Shown piece by piece: positions 40,925 to 50,107 of a stretch of 64,000 nucleotides of DNA (the stretch's first letter is position 1; the number at the start of each line of letters is the position of its first letter). The notes below the pieces were generated by a model. It saw only the letters and a program-made list of their open reading frames with translations, had not been told where the DNA came from and ran no database searches. A program made the translations under genes and the position numbers. The stretch comes from CAZHDI01 sp964531285. GTDB taxonomy: Bacteria > Pseudomonadota > Alphaproteobacteria > JAJFIK01. The stretch lies in NCBI GenBank assembly GCA_964531285.1, contig CAZHDI010000003.1, positions 1 to 64,000 of the forward strand. Reading direction: 5' to 3'.

Positions 40925-40954
40925 AAAGGCCCCGCCACGCGTGCGGGGCCTTTT
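40925..40954. terminator. Bidirectional rho-independent terminator
   Basis: Arms AAAGGCCCCGC (40925-40935) and GCGGGGCCTTT (40943-40953) with a 7-base loop. The plus strand ends in TTTT and the minus strand in an equivalent T-run, so it can stop both ppa and the convergent efflux operon. Confidence 0.92.
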
Positions 40955-40974
40955 CGATTCTGGTGCAAGCGGGC

Positions 40975-43900
40975 TCACTCGTGCCCGTCACGTTCCTGAC
41001 GATGGAGCCGGGTGGCTCCCTGACCGAGCAGGGGCTGGGGCTCGCCCGTCCACCAGCGCCGGGCCAGGCGCGCGATATCGACGCCGACGCCATAAAGCGC
41101 CGGAACCATCAGCAGCGTGACGAATGTCGCGAAGATGACCCCGAAGGCCAGGGCCACCACGGTGGGCTTGAGGAACTGCGCCTGGGTCGAGCGTTCGGCC
41201 ATCATCGGCACCAGCCCGATAAAGGTGGTCACCGAGGTGAGCAGAATGGGCCGGAACCGGGAGACGCCCGCCTCGATCAACGCCTCGACCGCGCCCATGC
41301 CTTGAGCGCGAAGGCGGTTCACCGTATCGACCAGCACCAGATTGTCGTTGACCACCACGCCGGCCGCCGCCGCGATCCCGAAATAGGAGAACAGCGCCAT
41401 GGTCATGCCGAACATCATGTGCCCATAGACCGCGCCCATATAGCCGAAGGGGATCGCGGTCATGATCAATAGCGGCTGCCAATAGGACCGGAAAGCGATG
41501 GCCAGCATGGCATACATGCTCAGGAAGGCGATGATGTAGAGGCTGGAAATTTCGGCCAGGAATTCCGCTTCGCCTTCTGCCGCCCCGATGGCGCCGCGGG
41601 TCACGCTGGGATAGCGCTGCTCCCATTGCGGAAAGAAATTCTCGTCGAGATCGCGCAGGATTTGCCCGCGCACATCGCCGCGCAGTTCCGCGCTGATCAC
41701 GGCCGACCGCTGGCGCTCGCGCCGGTCGATCCGCGCAAGGCCGGGCGCGAAGGTGACATCGGCCACCGACAGGAGCGGAACCTCGCGGCCATCGGCCGTC
41801 CGGACCCGGAAATTCTGGAGGCTTTGCAGGGACTCCCGCGCCTCCTCGGGATAGCGCACGAACACGCGCACATCCTGACCGTCCCGGGGCAGACGCTGGG
41901 CCTGTTCGCCAAAATAGGCCTGGCGCACCTGGCGTGACACCTCACCGAGCGTAACGCCCAGGGTTTCGGCGCCGGGCTTGAGGGTCAGCCGGATTTCATC
42001 CGTGGCGCTGCGCAGATTGTCCCGGACATCGTAGAGGCTCTCATAGGTGCGCAACTGCGTCATGAGATCGGCGACGGCCGCGCGCAGCACATCGAGATCC
42101 GGCGCGCTGATGGCCAATTGCAGGCCGGGATCGACCTGATTGATGGTGTAATTGACGGTGATGTCTTCGGCATCCGGAATATCGCCGATCTGATCGCGCA
42201 GGCGCAGCGCCACCTCCTTGGCCGACATGTCCCGCAGTTCCGGCGGCGCAAGCTGCACCAGCGCCAGGACGCTGGCGTCGCGCGCGCGGGTATACCAGCT
42301 GTCGATGACCGGCGGGGCTTCGCCGCCCGCGCTCGCCCGCTCGGCGTTGATGTCCTCTTCAAAGGCGGCCTGCGCGAGGCGCATCTGGTCGAGCACTTCC
42401 AGGGCGCGCGCATAGGGCGTGCCTTCCGGGAGTTCCACGTCGATGGCGATCATCTCGTTTTCGATTTCCGGGACGAACGCGAAGCGCAGATAGCCGTTCA
42501 TCAGAAAGCCGAGGCTGAGCACCAGGAAGAAGAAAAAGACCGCTGTGGTCAGATAACGCTGATCGACGCAGAACGCGACAAAGGGCCGGTACTGATTTTC
42601 CGCAAAGCTGGTGAGGCTGTTGGCCAGCCGGGCCTGGATTCGGCTGAGTGGGCCGCCGGTGGTCCGCGGTTTCATGTTCGCCAGATGCGCCGGCAGGATC
42701 AGCAGGGCCTCGATGAGCGAGAAGGTCAGCGCCAGGATGATGATGAGCGATAGCTGCCGGGTGAACTGGACCTGTACGCCCGACAGGAACAGCCAGGGCG
42801 AAAACGCGATCATCGTGGTCACGACGGCGAAGATCACCGGTTTGAGCACGAGTTGCGCGCCATAGGTTGCCGCGGTGAGGGGATCGTCGCCTTTTTCCAC
42901 GCGGCTGTGGATCATCTCGCCGACAATGATCGCGTCGTCCACGACAACCCCGATCACCAGCAGGAAGGCGAACAGGGTGAAGGTGTTCAGCGAGACGTCG
43001 TAAGCGGGCAGCAGCACGAAGGCGCCGGCAAAGGCGGTCGCGATCCCGATGGTGACCCAGATCGCCACCTTGGGCCGCAGGAACAGGATCAGCACGATAA
43101 AGACGAGCGCGAGGCCGAGAAAAGCGCTGCGCGAAATGGTGGCCATGCGGTCGAAATAGATTTTCGACTGGTTGTACCAGAGTTCGACCTGGACCCCGGG
43201 CGGCAGGTTGTCCTGCGCGGTCTCCAGCCATCCGTTCACCGACTCAGACGTGCGCACCACATTCATGCGTTCGCTGGTCATGACCTGAACCAGCACCGCG
43301 GGCATACCGTTATAAGTGGCATCGAGATTGACGTCCTCGAAGCCGTCAATCACGGTTGCGACATCCCCGACCGTGATCACCGCGCCATCGGGCGTTTGGC
43401 GGACGATGATGTCTTCGAAATCGCGCTGCGTGTCGGCCAGGTTCCGGGCCCGGAGCTGGATTTCGCCGGTCTCGGTGCGCACCCGGCCCGAGGACAGATT
43501 GACCGACGTGCCGCGCACGGCGCGGGCGACCTCGTCGAAGGTCAGGCCATAACGGCGCATCGCCTCTTCGGACAACTCGATCGAGACTTCCTCGTTGCGC
43601 ACGCCGAACAGTTCGACGATGGAGGCGCCGGGCAGGACCGCGATCTCGTCGCGGATGCGCTCGGCGGTGCGTTTCAGAGTACGCTCGTCCACATCGCCGA
43701 ACACGGATAATCGGATGAGTTCGTTGCGGGTCAGGATCTCGCGCACGCGGGGCGGTTCGACGTCACTGGGCAGGATGGCAATGCCGTCCACTCGGAGCTT
43801 CACCTTATTGATGAATTCGCCCATATCGACGCGCGGGTTGGCCTCGATGATCACGAAGCCGACGCCCTCGAGCGCGGTCGAGCGCAGCCGGTCGATATTG

Positions 43901-44127
43901 TCGAGATCGGCCAGCGCTTCCTCGATCCGGATGATGATCTGTTCCTCGACCTCCTGGGGCGCGGCGCCGGGCCAGGCGACGGAGACTTCGACGAAATTGA
44001 CCTGGAAGGTCGGGAACACCTCGCGCTCCAGCCGCTGGAACGCCAGCACGCCGGACACCACGATGCCGATCATCAGAAGATTGGCGGCGACCGGGTTGCG
44101 CGCCCACCAGGAAACGAGACCGTTCAT
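40975..44127 (-). CDS. RND efflux pump inner-membrane subunit (AcrB/HAE1 family)
   Basis: Proton-driven drug or metabolite exporter of 1050 residues. The N-terminal helix (NPVAANLLMIGIVVSGVLAF) and two six-TM blocks separated by large periplasmic loops are the family pattern. The proton-relay motif LLVIGVVVDDAIIVGE is present, with a matching VVVNDNLVLVDTV in the second half. The start overlaps the stop of the membrane-fusion gene (ATGA). The substrate is unknown. Confidence 0.95.
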   Translation of the reverse strand: MNGLVSWWARNPVAANLLMIGIVVSGVLAFQRLEREVFPTFQVNFVEVSVAWPGAAPQEVEEQIIIRIEEALADLDNIDRLRSTALEGVGFVIIEANPRVDMGEFINKVKLRVDGIAILPSDVEPPRVREILTRNELIRLSVFGDVDERTLKRTAERIRDEIAVLPGASIVELFGVRNEEVSIELSEEAMRRYGLTFDEVARAVRGTSVNLSSGRVRTETGEIQLRARNLADTQRDFEDIIVRQTPDGAVITVGDVATVIDGFEDVNLDATYNGMPAVLVQVMTSERMNVVRTSESVNGWLETAQDNLPPGVQVELWYNQSKIYFDRMATISRSAFLGLALVFIVLILFLRPKVAIWVTIGIATAFAGAFVLLPAYDVSLNTFTLFAFLLVIGVVVDDAIIVGEMIHSRVEKGDDPLTAATYGAQLVLKPVIFAVVTTMIAFSPWLFLSGVQVQFTRQLSLIIILALTFSLIEALLILPAHLANMKPRTTGGPLSRIQARLANSLTSFAENQYRPFVAFCVDQRYLTTAVFFFFLVLSLGFLMNGYLRFAFVPEIENEMIAIDVELPEGTPYARALEVLDQMRLAQAAFEEDINAERASAGGEAPPVIDSWYTRARDASVLALVQLAPPELRDMSAKEVALRLRDQIGDIPDAEDITVNYTINQVDPGLQLAISAPDLDVLRAAVADLMTQLRTYESLYDVRDNLRSATDEIRLTLKPGAETLGVTLGEVSRQVRQAYFGEQAQRLPRDGQDVRVFVRYPEEARESLQSLQNFRVRTADGREVPLLSVADVTFAPGLARIDRRERQRSAVISAELRGDVRGQILRDLDENFFPQWEQRYPSVTRGAIGAAEGEAEFLAEISSLYIIAFLSMYAMLAIAFRSYWQPLLIMTAIPFGYMGAVYGHMMFGMTMALFSYFGIAAAAGVVVNDNLVLVDTVNRLRAQGMGAVEALIEAGVSRFRPILLTSVTTFIGLVPMMAERSTQAQFLKPTVVALAFGVIFATFVTLLMVPALYGVGVDIARLARRWWTGEPQPLLGQGATRLHRQERDGHE

Positions 44128-45317
44128 GCCCCATCTCCCGGCGCCGCGGTTTCCGACACGCTGCGCTCGATCGGCGTGAGTTTCAGCCCTTCAATGGCGC
44201 CCTGGATCGGCGAGACGATGACCATGTCGCCGTCCTCGACCCCGCTGTTGAGAATAATCCGCTCTTCCTCGGTGAAGGCGACATCGACCCGGCGGATCGA
44301 GAGGCGGTTTTCCTCGGTGACCACATAAACCCGGTCGCTGGCGCGCAGCGCCGCGCGCGGAATGACCAGCGTATCGTCGACCGGCCGGCCCGGAATGTCG
44401 GCGGTGACGAACAGTCCCACAGCCAGCGGCACACCGTCCTTGTCGGCGCCCGCGCCATAGGGATCGAGCAGTTCGGCCACGGCGAAGAGTTGCCGGGTCG
44501 TCGGATCGAGGGCGCTCTCGGTGCGTACGATCCGCGCAGCCCAGTGCCGCTCCCGGCCGCCGACGACCGCGGACAGATCGATCGGATGGCCTTCACCCGG
44601 CGCGGCGCGGTAGCCGATCGGCAAATCCAGAATGCCCAATTCGCTGTCCGACAGCGGCAGGCGGATTTCCACCACATCGGTCGAGAAGACCCGGCCTAGC
44701 CGATTGCCGGGGGACACGAATTGTCCGAGATCGGCGGACCGGCTGCGGATCCGCCCGTCGAACGGCACGGTGATCCGGGTACGGTCCAGATTAAGCCGGG
44801 CCTCGGCCAGATTGGCCTGGGCCGCCGCGAGCGAGGCCTGCGCGCGGGCCAGTTGCGGCTCGCGCAAGGTGAGGGGCGAGGCATCGCCGTCGCCCAGTTC
44901 TTCCCAATCGCGCCGGGCCATGTCGGCCTGAGCATCCTCCTGGATCAGCGCCTGGCGGGCCTCGGCCACCTGCGCCTGCGCCCGGGTCAGGGCCAGTTCG
45001 TAGTCCGCGTCCTCGATGCGGATCAGCACTTCTCCGGCCTCGAAGATCCCGCCATCGACAAAGGCCGGGGACACCTCGACAATCCGGCCGGCGACCTGGG
45101 GCACCAGATCGATTTCGATCCGGGCGCGGACTTCGCCTTGGGTGGTGACGAGGGGCACGATGGTGGTGCGTTCCGCGCGCTCGACAAAGACCGAGACCGG
45201 CCGTTCCTCGGGTTGGGCCTGTTCCGGCTCGGGGCGGAAGGTCACCATGATCACCACGGCGGCGACCGTCAGGCCGAGCACGGCAAGCGGGGCTGTGATC
45301 CTCAAGAGGCGGTTCAT
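44124..45317 (-). CDS. RND efflux membrane-fusion protein (HlyD/AcrA family)
   Basis: Periplasmic adaptor of 397 residues joining the pump to the outer-membrane channel. A single N-terminal TM/signal helix (LLRITAPLAVLGLTVAAVVIMVTF) is followed by a lipoyl-like half (GRIVEVSPAFVDGGIFEAGEVLIRIED), a coiled-coil hairpin rich in Ala/Gln/Arg, the second lipoyl half (ITVPFDGRIRSRSADLGQFVSPG) and beta-barrel domains. It overlaps both neighbours by four bases, which keeps the three-gene operon tightly coupled. Confidence 0.94.
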   Translation of the reverse strand: MNRLLRITAPLAVLGLTVAAVVIMVTFRPEPEQAQPEERPVSVFVERAERTTIVPLVTTQGEVRARIEIDLVPQVAGRIVEVSPAFVDGGIFEAGEVLIRIEDADYELALTRAQAQVAEARQALIQEDAQADMARRDWEELGDGDASPLTLREPQLARAQASLAAAQANLAEARLNLDRTRITVPFDGRIRSRSADLGQFVSPGNRLGRVFSTDVVEIRLPLSDSELGILDLPIGYRAAPGEGHPIDLSAVVGGRERHWAARIVRTESALDPTTRQLFAVAELLDPYGAGADKDGVPLAVGLFVTADIPGRPVDDTLVIPRAALRASDRVYVVTEENRLSIRRVDVAFTEEERIILNSGVEDGDMVIVSPIQGAIEGLKLTPIERSVSETAAPGDGA

Positions 45318-46773
45318 GGGCGCAGTCCTTCGCCGGGTTCGAGGGGAGGCGGATCGATGACGCGGGCCGGCGCGGCACCGCGCGTGCCGAACGGGCCGGC
45401 CACCGCGAGATAAAGCGCGATGCGGTTGGTCAGCCGTTCGCGGTTGACCGAGATAAGCGCGCTTTCGGCGCTGATCCGCCGGCTTTGGGCATCGAGAAGA
45501 TTGAAGATCGTCGTCAAGCCCGCCGCATAATCGCGTTCGGTCAGGCGCTCGGCGGCGATGGCGTTTTCCAGCGACACTTTGAGCGCGGCTTCGCGGGCGG
45601 CGAGCAGGGCTTCGGCGGCAAGCGCGTTCTCGACTTCCTGGAAGGCCGCCAGCGCGCTGTTGAGATAGCCGTAAAGGGCGTCCACAGCCCGGGCCCGGGC
45701 GGCCTGGGCATCGGCAATCAAGCGTCCGCCTTGGAACAAGGGCTGCACAAGGCCCGCGATCAGATTACCGGCCATCCGCTCGGTGTCGAACAGATCGGCG
45801 ATCTCGTTTTGTTGATTGCTGAGGCTTCCCGTGACGGTCAGGCGCGGGAGCAGGGCCTTGCGGGCATCTTCCGCGCGCAGACCCGCCGCCTCCAGGCGCC
45901 GTTCCGCCGCTTGAAGGTCCGGGCGCCGGGCCAGGAGTTCCACCGGGGCGCCGGCGCCGTCGAGCACGGGCAGGGCGGGCAATGGCATGTCATATCCGAG
46001 CGAGGCATCCGGATAGCGCCCCATGAGCAATTCAAGCGCCCGGGCGCTTTCCCGTTCGAATTGACGGCGCTGTTGCAGGGTTGCCTGCCGGCCCGCGAGT
46101 TCGGAGCGCGACAGCCGGACATCGACGCTCGCGCTTAGGCCGCTGGCATAGCGCCGTTCAACGAGGCGCAGCACCCGGGCCCGGTTTTCCACGTCCCGCT
46201 CGGTCAACTCTCGTTGGAGACGGGCCTCGAGAAGCGTGAACCAGGCCCGTGCGGTGGCGGCGGCAATGGACAAACGCGCACCCTCGAAATCCGCGGCGCT
46301 GGCGTCGGCTTCGGCCCCTGCGGCCCGCGCCCGGTCGCGGACCCGGCCCCAGACATCGACTTCCCAGCTGGCCGTCAGATTGGCCGAAAGGGTGGAGGCA
46401 TAGGTCGTATCCGGTACCAGCGGCGGATTGGCGGGCGTACGGCTGCGGATCGCGTCGAGCGAGAAGGTAAAGGCCGGCCAGAAGGACGCCGCGGCCGAAT
46501 CCGCGGTCGCCAGGGCCGCGTCGAGCCGCGCGGCGGTCTGGTTGAGATTGGCGTTGTAGGCCAGGGCCTCGGCCACCAGGGCGTCGAGCCAGGGATCATC
46601 GAAGCGGGCCAGCCAGTCGGTCGCCAGGGGACCGACGGTATCGGGCGACTCGGCGCTCGCGGCCCACTGGCTGGGCAATGCGGGCAGGACGGTATCGGTA
46701 TCGGCAGGCTTGGGGATCTGCGCGCAGCCGCTCAGCCCAAGGGCCCCGGCCAGGAGCCCCCCGGCCAGGACCA
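45314..46773 (-). CDS. Outer-membrane efflux lipoprotein (NodT/OprM family), N terminus lost in gap
   Basis: At least 485 residues remain. The readable N-terminal part has a signal segment and lipobox (LAGALGLSGCAQIP), then the two repeated TolC/OprM halves, for example LTASWEVDVWGRVRDRARAAGAEADAS and LFQGGRLIADAQAARARAVDA. It forms the outer-membrane channel of the RND pump. The start codon lies in, or just beyond, the 100-N gap. It is first in the operon, and its stop overlaps the fusion-protein start. Confidence 0.9.
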
Positions 46774-46873
46774 NNNNNNNNNNNNNNNNNNNNNNNNNNN
46801 NNNNNNNNNNNNNNNNNNNNNNNNNNNNNNNNNNNNNNNNNNNNNNNNNNNNNNNNNNNNNNNNNNNNNNNNN
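46774..46873. other. Assembly gap of 100 N
   Basis: Exactly 100 ambiguous bases, a scaffold placeholder. It removes the start of the outer-membrane efflux gene and possibly its promoter. Confidence 0.98.
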
Positions 46874-47183
46874 TTGCCGACTCCGGTGTTGTTCGTGAGC
46901 CCTGCGATCACGGCCCGCGCCCCCAACCACTCTTATTAATAAGTATCCCGACCTTACCCGGAGTTTGTCGCAACAGGATATCAAAACGGCACAGAGTCCT
47001 TGCAGCCGGAGTCGGTTTTCCGCCCCGTGATGCGCGTCCCACACGGCCCCGAGGTGCCGGGCACACGGTGGCCGTGAGCCCGCCCCCACGCCGTTACCCG
47101 CTATTAACGAATTGGCGGTGGACTGGTTACGGATGGGATGACAGTCCGGTGGCAGACCCGCCGGCCAAGGCGCGGATGGGGAT
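46874..47183. promoter_or_regulatory. Upstream region of the efflux operon with operator-like palindrome
   Basis: 310 bp without a convincing gene. A perfect 12-bp palindrome CTTATTAATAAG lies at 46932-46943, about 60 bases before the gap and upstream of the efflux operon. AT-rich palindromes of this kind often bind TetR- or MarR-type repressors of efflux genes. No regulator gene is adjacent, so the assignment is inferential. Confidence 0.4.
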
Positions 47184-47420
47184 ATGGCAGCGTTTCACAA
47201 TGCTCTTTTGATGGCCGTTTTGCAGACGGCGGCGGGGCAAGGTCAGGGGCCGGCGCCCGCACCGGGCTGGGACATCCACCCGGACGTGCATGAGGTCCGG
47301 GTTGTTCCCGCATCTCAAGGCGACGCGGGCTCGGACCGGCCCAGCCAGAGCGACGACGAAGCGGCGGCCCGGCCGTTGGCAGACACTGCGCCCGGCACCG
47401 ATAACGCCCCGGCGGACTGA
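47184..47420 (+). CDS. Small acidic protein of unknown function (uncertain)
   Basis: A 78-residue frame from ATG 47184. The first 20 residues are mildly hydrophobic (FHNALLMAVLQTAAGQ) and the rest is rich in Pro, Asp and Ala (VVPASQGDAGSDRPSQSDDEAA). GC-rich third positions and the acidic composition favour coding. The ribosome site is weak (GATGGGGAT). No family is recognised. It converges on the biotinyl carrier gene, which ends 5 bp away. Confidence 0.35.
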   Translation: MAAFHNALLMAVLQTAAGQGQGPAPAPGWDIHPDVHEVRVVPASQGDAGSDRPSQSDDEAAARPLADTAPGTDNAPAD

Positions 47421-47425
47421 GCGGA

Positions 47426-47653
47426 TCAGTCTGCGTCCAGGATCGCGATCACCTGATCCTCGGCCACCGTATCGCCTTCGCCGACCCGCAATTCGGCGAC
47501 GCGGCCCGCGCGCGGCGCGTTGACCGGAATTTCCATCTTCATGGATTCCAGGATCACGATCGGCTCATCCTCGCCGACCTGGGCGCCTTGCGCGGCTTCG
47601 ATCTTCCAGACCTTGCCGGCGACATCGCTGGCGACTTCGATACGGGTGCCCAT
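47426..47653 (-). CDS. Stand-alone biotin/lipoyl carrier protein
   Basis: A 75-residue protein consisting only of a biotinyl/lipoyl domain. The modified lysine sits in VILESMKMEIPV, the biotin-type MKM motif, near residue 39. Such proteins carry CO2 in acyl-CoA carboxylases. No carboxylase or transcarboxylase subunit is in the window, so the partner must be encoded elsewhere. ATG 47653 has GAGAGGAGA upstream. A cystathionine lyase-like gene lies 51 bp upstream on the same strand. Confidence 0.9.
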   Translation of the reverse strand: MGTRIEVASDVAGKVWKIEAAQGAQVGEDEPIVILESMKMEIPVNAPRAGRVAELRVGEGDTVAEDQVIAILDAD

Positions 47654-47704
47654 GGCGGGGTCTCCTCTCAGATTCGATGGCGTAAAGGGTGATCGGTCCG
47701 CCGA

Positions 47705-48904
47705 TTATGCGGCGGCATGGAAGCGCTCGAAGGCGCGGGTCAGATCGCCGATCAGATCGTCCGGATGCTCCAGGCCGATGTGAAGGCGGAAGCACGGTCC
47801 TTCGGGAGCCCAGGGTGTCGCGGTGCGGGCTTTGGACATATCGGTCGGCACGATGAGGCTCTCGAACCCGCCGAAGGAATAGCCAATTCCGAAATAGGCC
47901 ATGCCGTTGATAAAGGCATCGAGCTGGCGGTCCGTACCCTGATTGAGCACCACGCCGAATACGCCGGATGCGCCCGCGAAATCCCGTTTCCACAAGGCAT
48001 GGCCGGGATCGGTTTCAAGGCCCGGATGCTGAACCCGCGAGACTTCGGGCCGGTTCAGGAGCCAGCGCGCCACGCGCAGGCCATTGTCCTGGTGCTGACG
48101 CATCCGGACGGCAAGGGTCCTCAGTCCCCGGAGCGCCAGATACACATCGTCCGGTGCAGCCGCATGACCGAGCCGGCGATGGCCCATGGCGAGCCGGTGG
48201 GCATGGCTCTTGACCGCCGTCACGATGCCGAGCAGGGCATCGGAATGGCCGACGATGAACTTGGTCGCAGAATGGATCGACAGATCGACGCCCATGGGGA
48301 TCGGTTTGAAATAATAGGGCGAGGCCCAGGTATTGTCCGCAGCCGTCGTAATGCCGCGCGCCCGGGCGATAGCGGCGAGCGCCGGCACGTCGGTCATCTC
48401 GAAGGTGCGGCTGCCGGGCGCCTCGATGAGGATCATCTGGGTGGTCTCGCGGATCAGCGCGGCAATCCCCTCCGGCCCGGCAAGCGGGTCGTAATAGGTG
48501 GTCTCGACACCGAAGCGGGCCAGCACATCGTCGCAAAAGTCCCGGGTCGGATCATAGGCGCAGTCCGGCACCAGAACATGCCCGCCCGCGCTGGTGAAGG
48601 TCAGAAAGGCGCAGGTGATCGCCGCCAGGCCCGATGGCAACAGCCGGCAGCTTGCGCCGTCCCCGGCCTCCTCCAGGTCGATCATCGCCTGTTCGAGCGC
48701 GAAGGTGCCCGGCGTGCCCCGGCGCCCATAGGCGCTCGGCATGCCTGAGGGGTCGCGCATGGTCTCCACGCTGTCGAACAGGATGGTCGAGGCGTGATAG
48801 ACGGGCGGATTGACCACCCCGTGATGGGCCCGCGGATCCCGCCCGGTCACAGTGATCCGGGTGTCGGGATGCGGAACTGGCGTGTCTTTGGGCAGGCTGG
48901 CCAT
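47705..48904 (-). CDS. metC: Cystathionine beta-lyase-like PLP enzyme
   Basis: Cys/Met-metabolism PLP-dependent enzyme of 399 residues. The PLP lysine is Lys215 in SIHSATKFIVGHSD; the phosphate-binding YGRRGTPG and the Asp of AADNTWASP are also present. By overall pattern it fits the beta-lyase branch, converting cystathionine to homocysteine, but gamma-lyase-like activity cannot be excluded. ATG 48904 has GAGAGGTCC upstream. It is divergent from the amino-acid transporter operon. Confidence 0.85.
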   Translation of the reverse strand: MASLPKDTPVPHPDTRITVTGRDPRAHHGVVNPPVYHASTILFDSVETMRDPSGMPSAYGRRGTPGTFALEQAMIDLEEAGDGASCRLLPSGLAAITCAFLTFTSAGGHVLVPDCAYDPTRDFCDDVLARFGVETTYYDPLAGPEGIAALIRETTQMILIEAPGSRTFEMTDVPALAAIARARGITTAADNTWASPYYFKPIPMGVDLSIHSATKFIVGHSDALLGIVTAVKSHAHRLAMGHRRLGHAAAPDDVYLALRGLRTLAVRMRQHQDNGLRVARWLLNRPEVSRVQHPGLETDPGHALWKRDFAGASGVFGVVLNQGTDRQLDAFINGMAYFGIGYSFGGFESLIVPTDMSKARTATPWAPEGPCFRLHIGLEHPDDLIGDLTRAFERFHAAA

Positions 48905-48977
48905 GGGGACCTCTCAAACGGCGGCAGGCGCAGGCAGATGACACCCGGCGCGCGCGCCGGCATTCGGCGGGGGCGCT

Positions 48978-49005
48978 TTGACCGGGCGCCTCAGCCCATT
49001 ACAAT
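48978..49005 (+). promoter_or_regulatory. Sigma70-type promoter of the amino-acid ABC transporter operon
   Basis: TTGACC (48978-48983), a 16-base spacer and TACAAT (49000-49005), about 60 bases before the aapJ start. Both boxes are close to consensus. Confidence 0.65.
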
Positions 49006-49066
49006 TGATTTGGACACCGGCGGCCAGACGCCAGACCGTGCCGGGACACAGCATCAGGGGACCGAT

Positions 49067-50092
49067 ATGCGACTGACACCGATGGCGCGCGCACTCGCGC
49101 TGACCGCCGCCCTGTGGGCCGTTGCGACCGGCGCACAGGCCAACACGCTTGAGGACGTCAAGGAGCGCGGGCGCCTGGAATGCGGCGTGAGTACCGGCCT
49201 GGCCGGGTTCTCCGAAGTCTCGGACCAGGGCACCTGGAAGGGTTTCGATGTGGATTTTTGCCGCGGCATCGCGGCGGCGGTGCTGGGCGATGCGTCGAAA
49301 GTGAACTTCGTGCCCCTCAATGCCCAGGAACGCTTCACCGCCCTTCAATCCGGTGAAATCGACGTGTTGTCGCGGTTTACCACCTGGAGCTTCTCGCGCG
49401 ACACCCAACTGGGCATCGATTTCCTGGTGGTGACCTATTACGACGGCCAGGGCTTCGTGGTGCCGCGCGCGCTGTCGGTTGCCAGCGCGACGGAACTCGA
49501 TGGGGCGCGCATCTGCGTGGAAAGCGGGACCACCACGGAACTCAATCTCGGCGATTATGTCCGCGCCAATGACCTGTCGATGGAGTCCATCGTCATCCGC
49601 AACCAGGACGAGGCGCGGGCCAATTATCTCGCCGAGGCCTGCGATGCCTATACGACCGACATTTCGGGACTTGCAGCCCTGCGCTCGACACTGCCCGACC
49701 CGTCAGCCCATGTGATCCTGCCTGAAGTGATCTCCAAGGAACCGCTCGCGGTCGCGGTGCGCCATGGCGACAATGAATGGGGCGATGTGGTCCGCTGGTC
49801 GGTCTATGCCACCATGATCGCCGAGGAATTCGGCGTCACCCGTGAGACTGTCACGGCGCTGAAGGCCGAGACGTCCAGTCCGGAACTGCGCCGCCTTCTG
49901 GGCGCGGAAGGGTCCATGGGCCAGCAGCTCGGTCTCGATCCGGACTGGGCCTACCGCATTATCGCGGCGGTCGGCAATTACGGCGAGATCTTCGACCGCA
50001 ATATCGGCCGGGACAGCACGCTGTCGCTGGAGCGCGGTCTCAATGCTCTGTGGACCGACGGCGGTCTCCACTACGCACCGCCCATGCGCTGA
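49067..50092 (+). CDS. aapJ: General L-amino-acid ABC transporter, periplasmic binding protein
   Basis: Solute-binding protein of 341 residues with signal peptide (LALTAALWAVATGAQA). The start of the mature part, NTLEDVKERGRLECGVSTGLAGFS, and FDVDFCRGIAAAVLGD are typical of AapJ/BztA. It captures a wide range of L-amino acids for the permease pair. ATG 49067 follows AGGGGACC. It is the first of four genes arranged J-Q-M-P with overlaps. Confidence 0.93.
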   Translation: MRLTPMARALALTAALWAVATGAQANTLEDVKERGRLECGVSTGLAGFSEVSDQGTWKGFDVDFCRGIAAAVLGDASKVNFVPLNAQERFTALQSGEIDVLSRFTTWSFSRDTQLGIDFLVVTYYDGQGFVVPRALSVASATELDGARICVESGTTTELNLGDYVRANDLSMESIVIRNQDEARANYLAEACDAYTTDISGLAALRSTLPDPSAHVILPEVISKEPLAVAVRHGDNEWGDVVRWSVYATMIAEEFGVTRETVTALKAETSSPELRRLLGAEGSMGQQLGLDPDWAYRIIAAVGNYGEIFDRNIGRDSTLSLERGLNALWTDGGLHYAPPMR

Positions 50093-50107
50093 CCGGGGGC
50101 GGGCCGG

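Noticed and set aside
45314..47089. Continuous translation of the outer-membrane efflux gene across the N gap
   Set aside because: The gap length is an arbitrary 100 bases, so the frame upstream of 46873 has no meaning for this gene.
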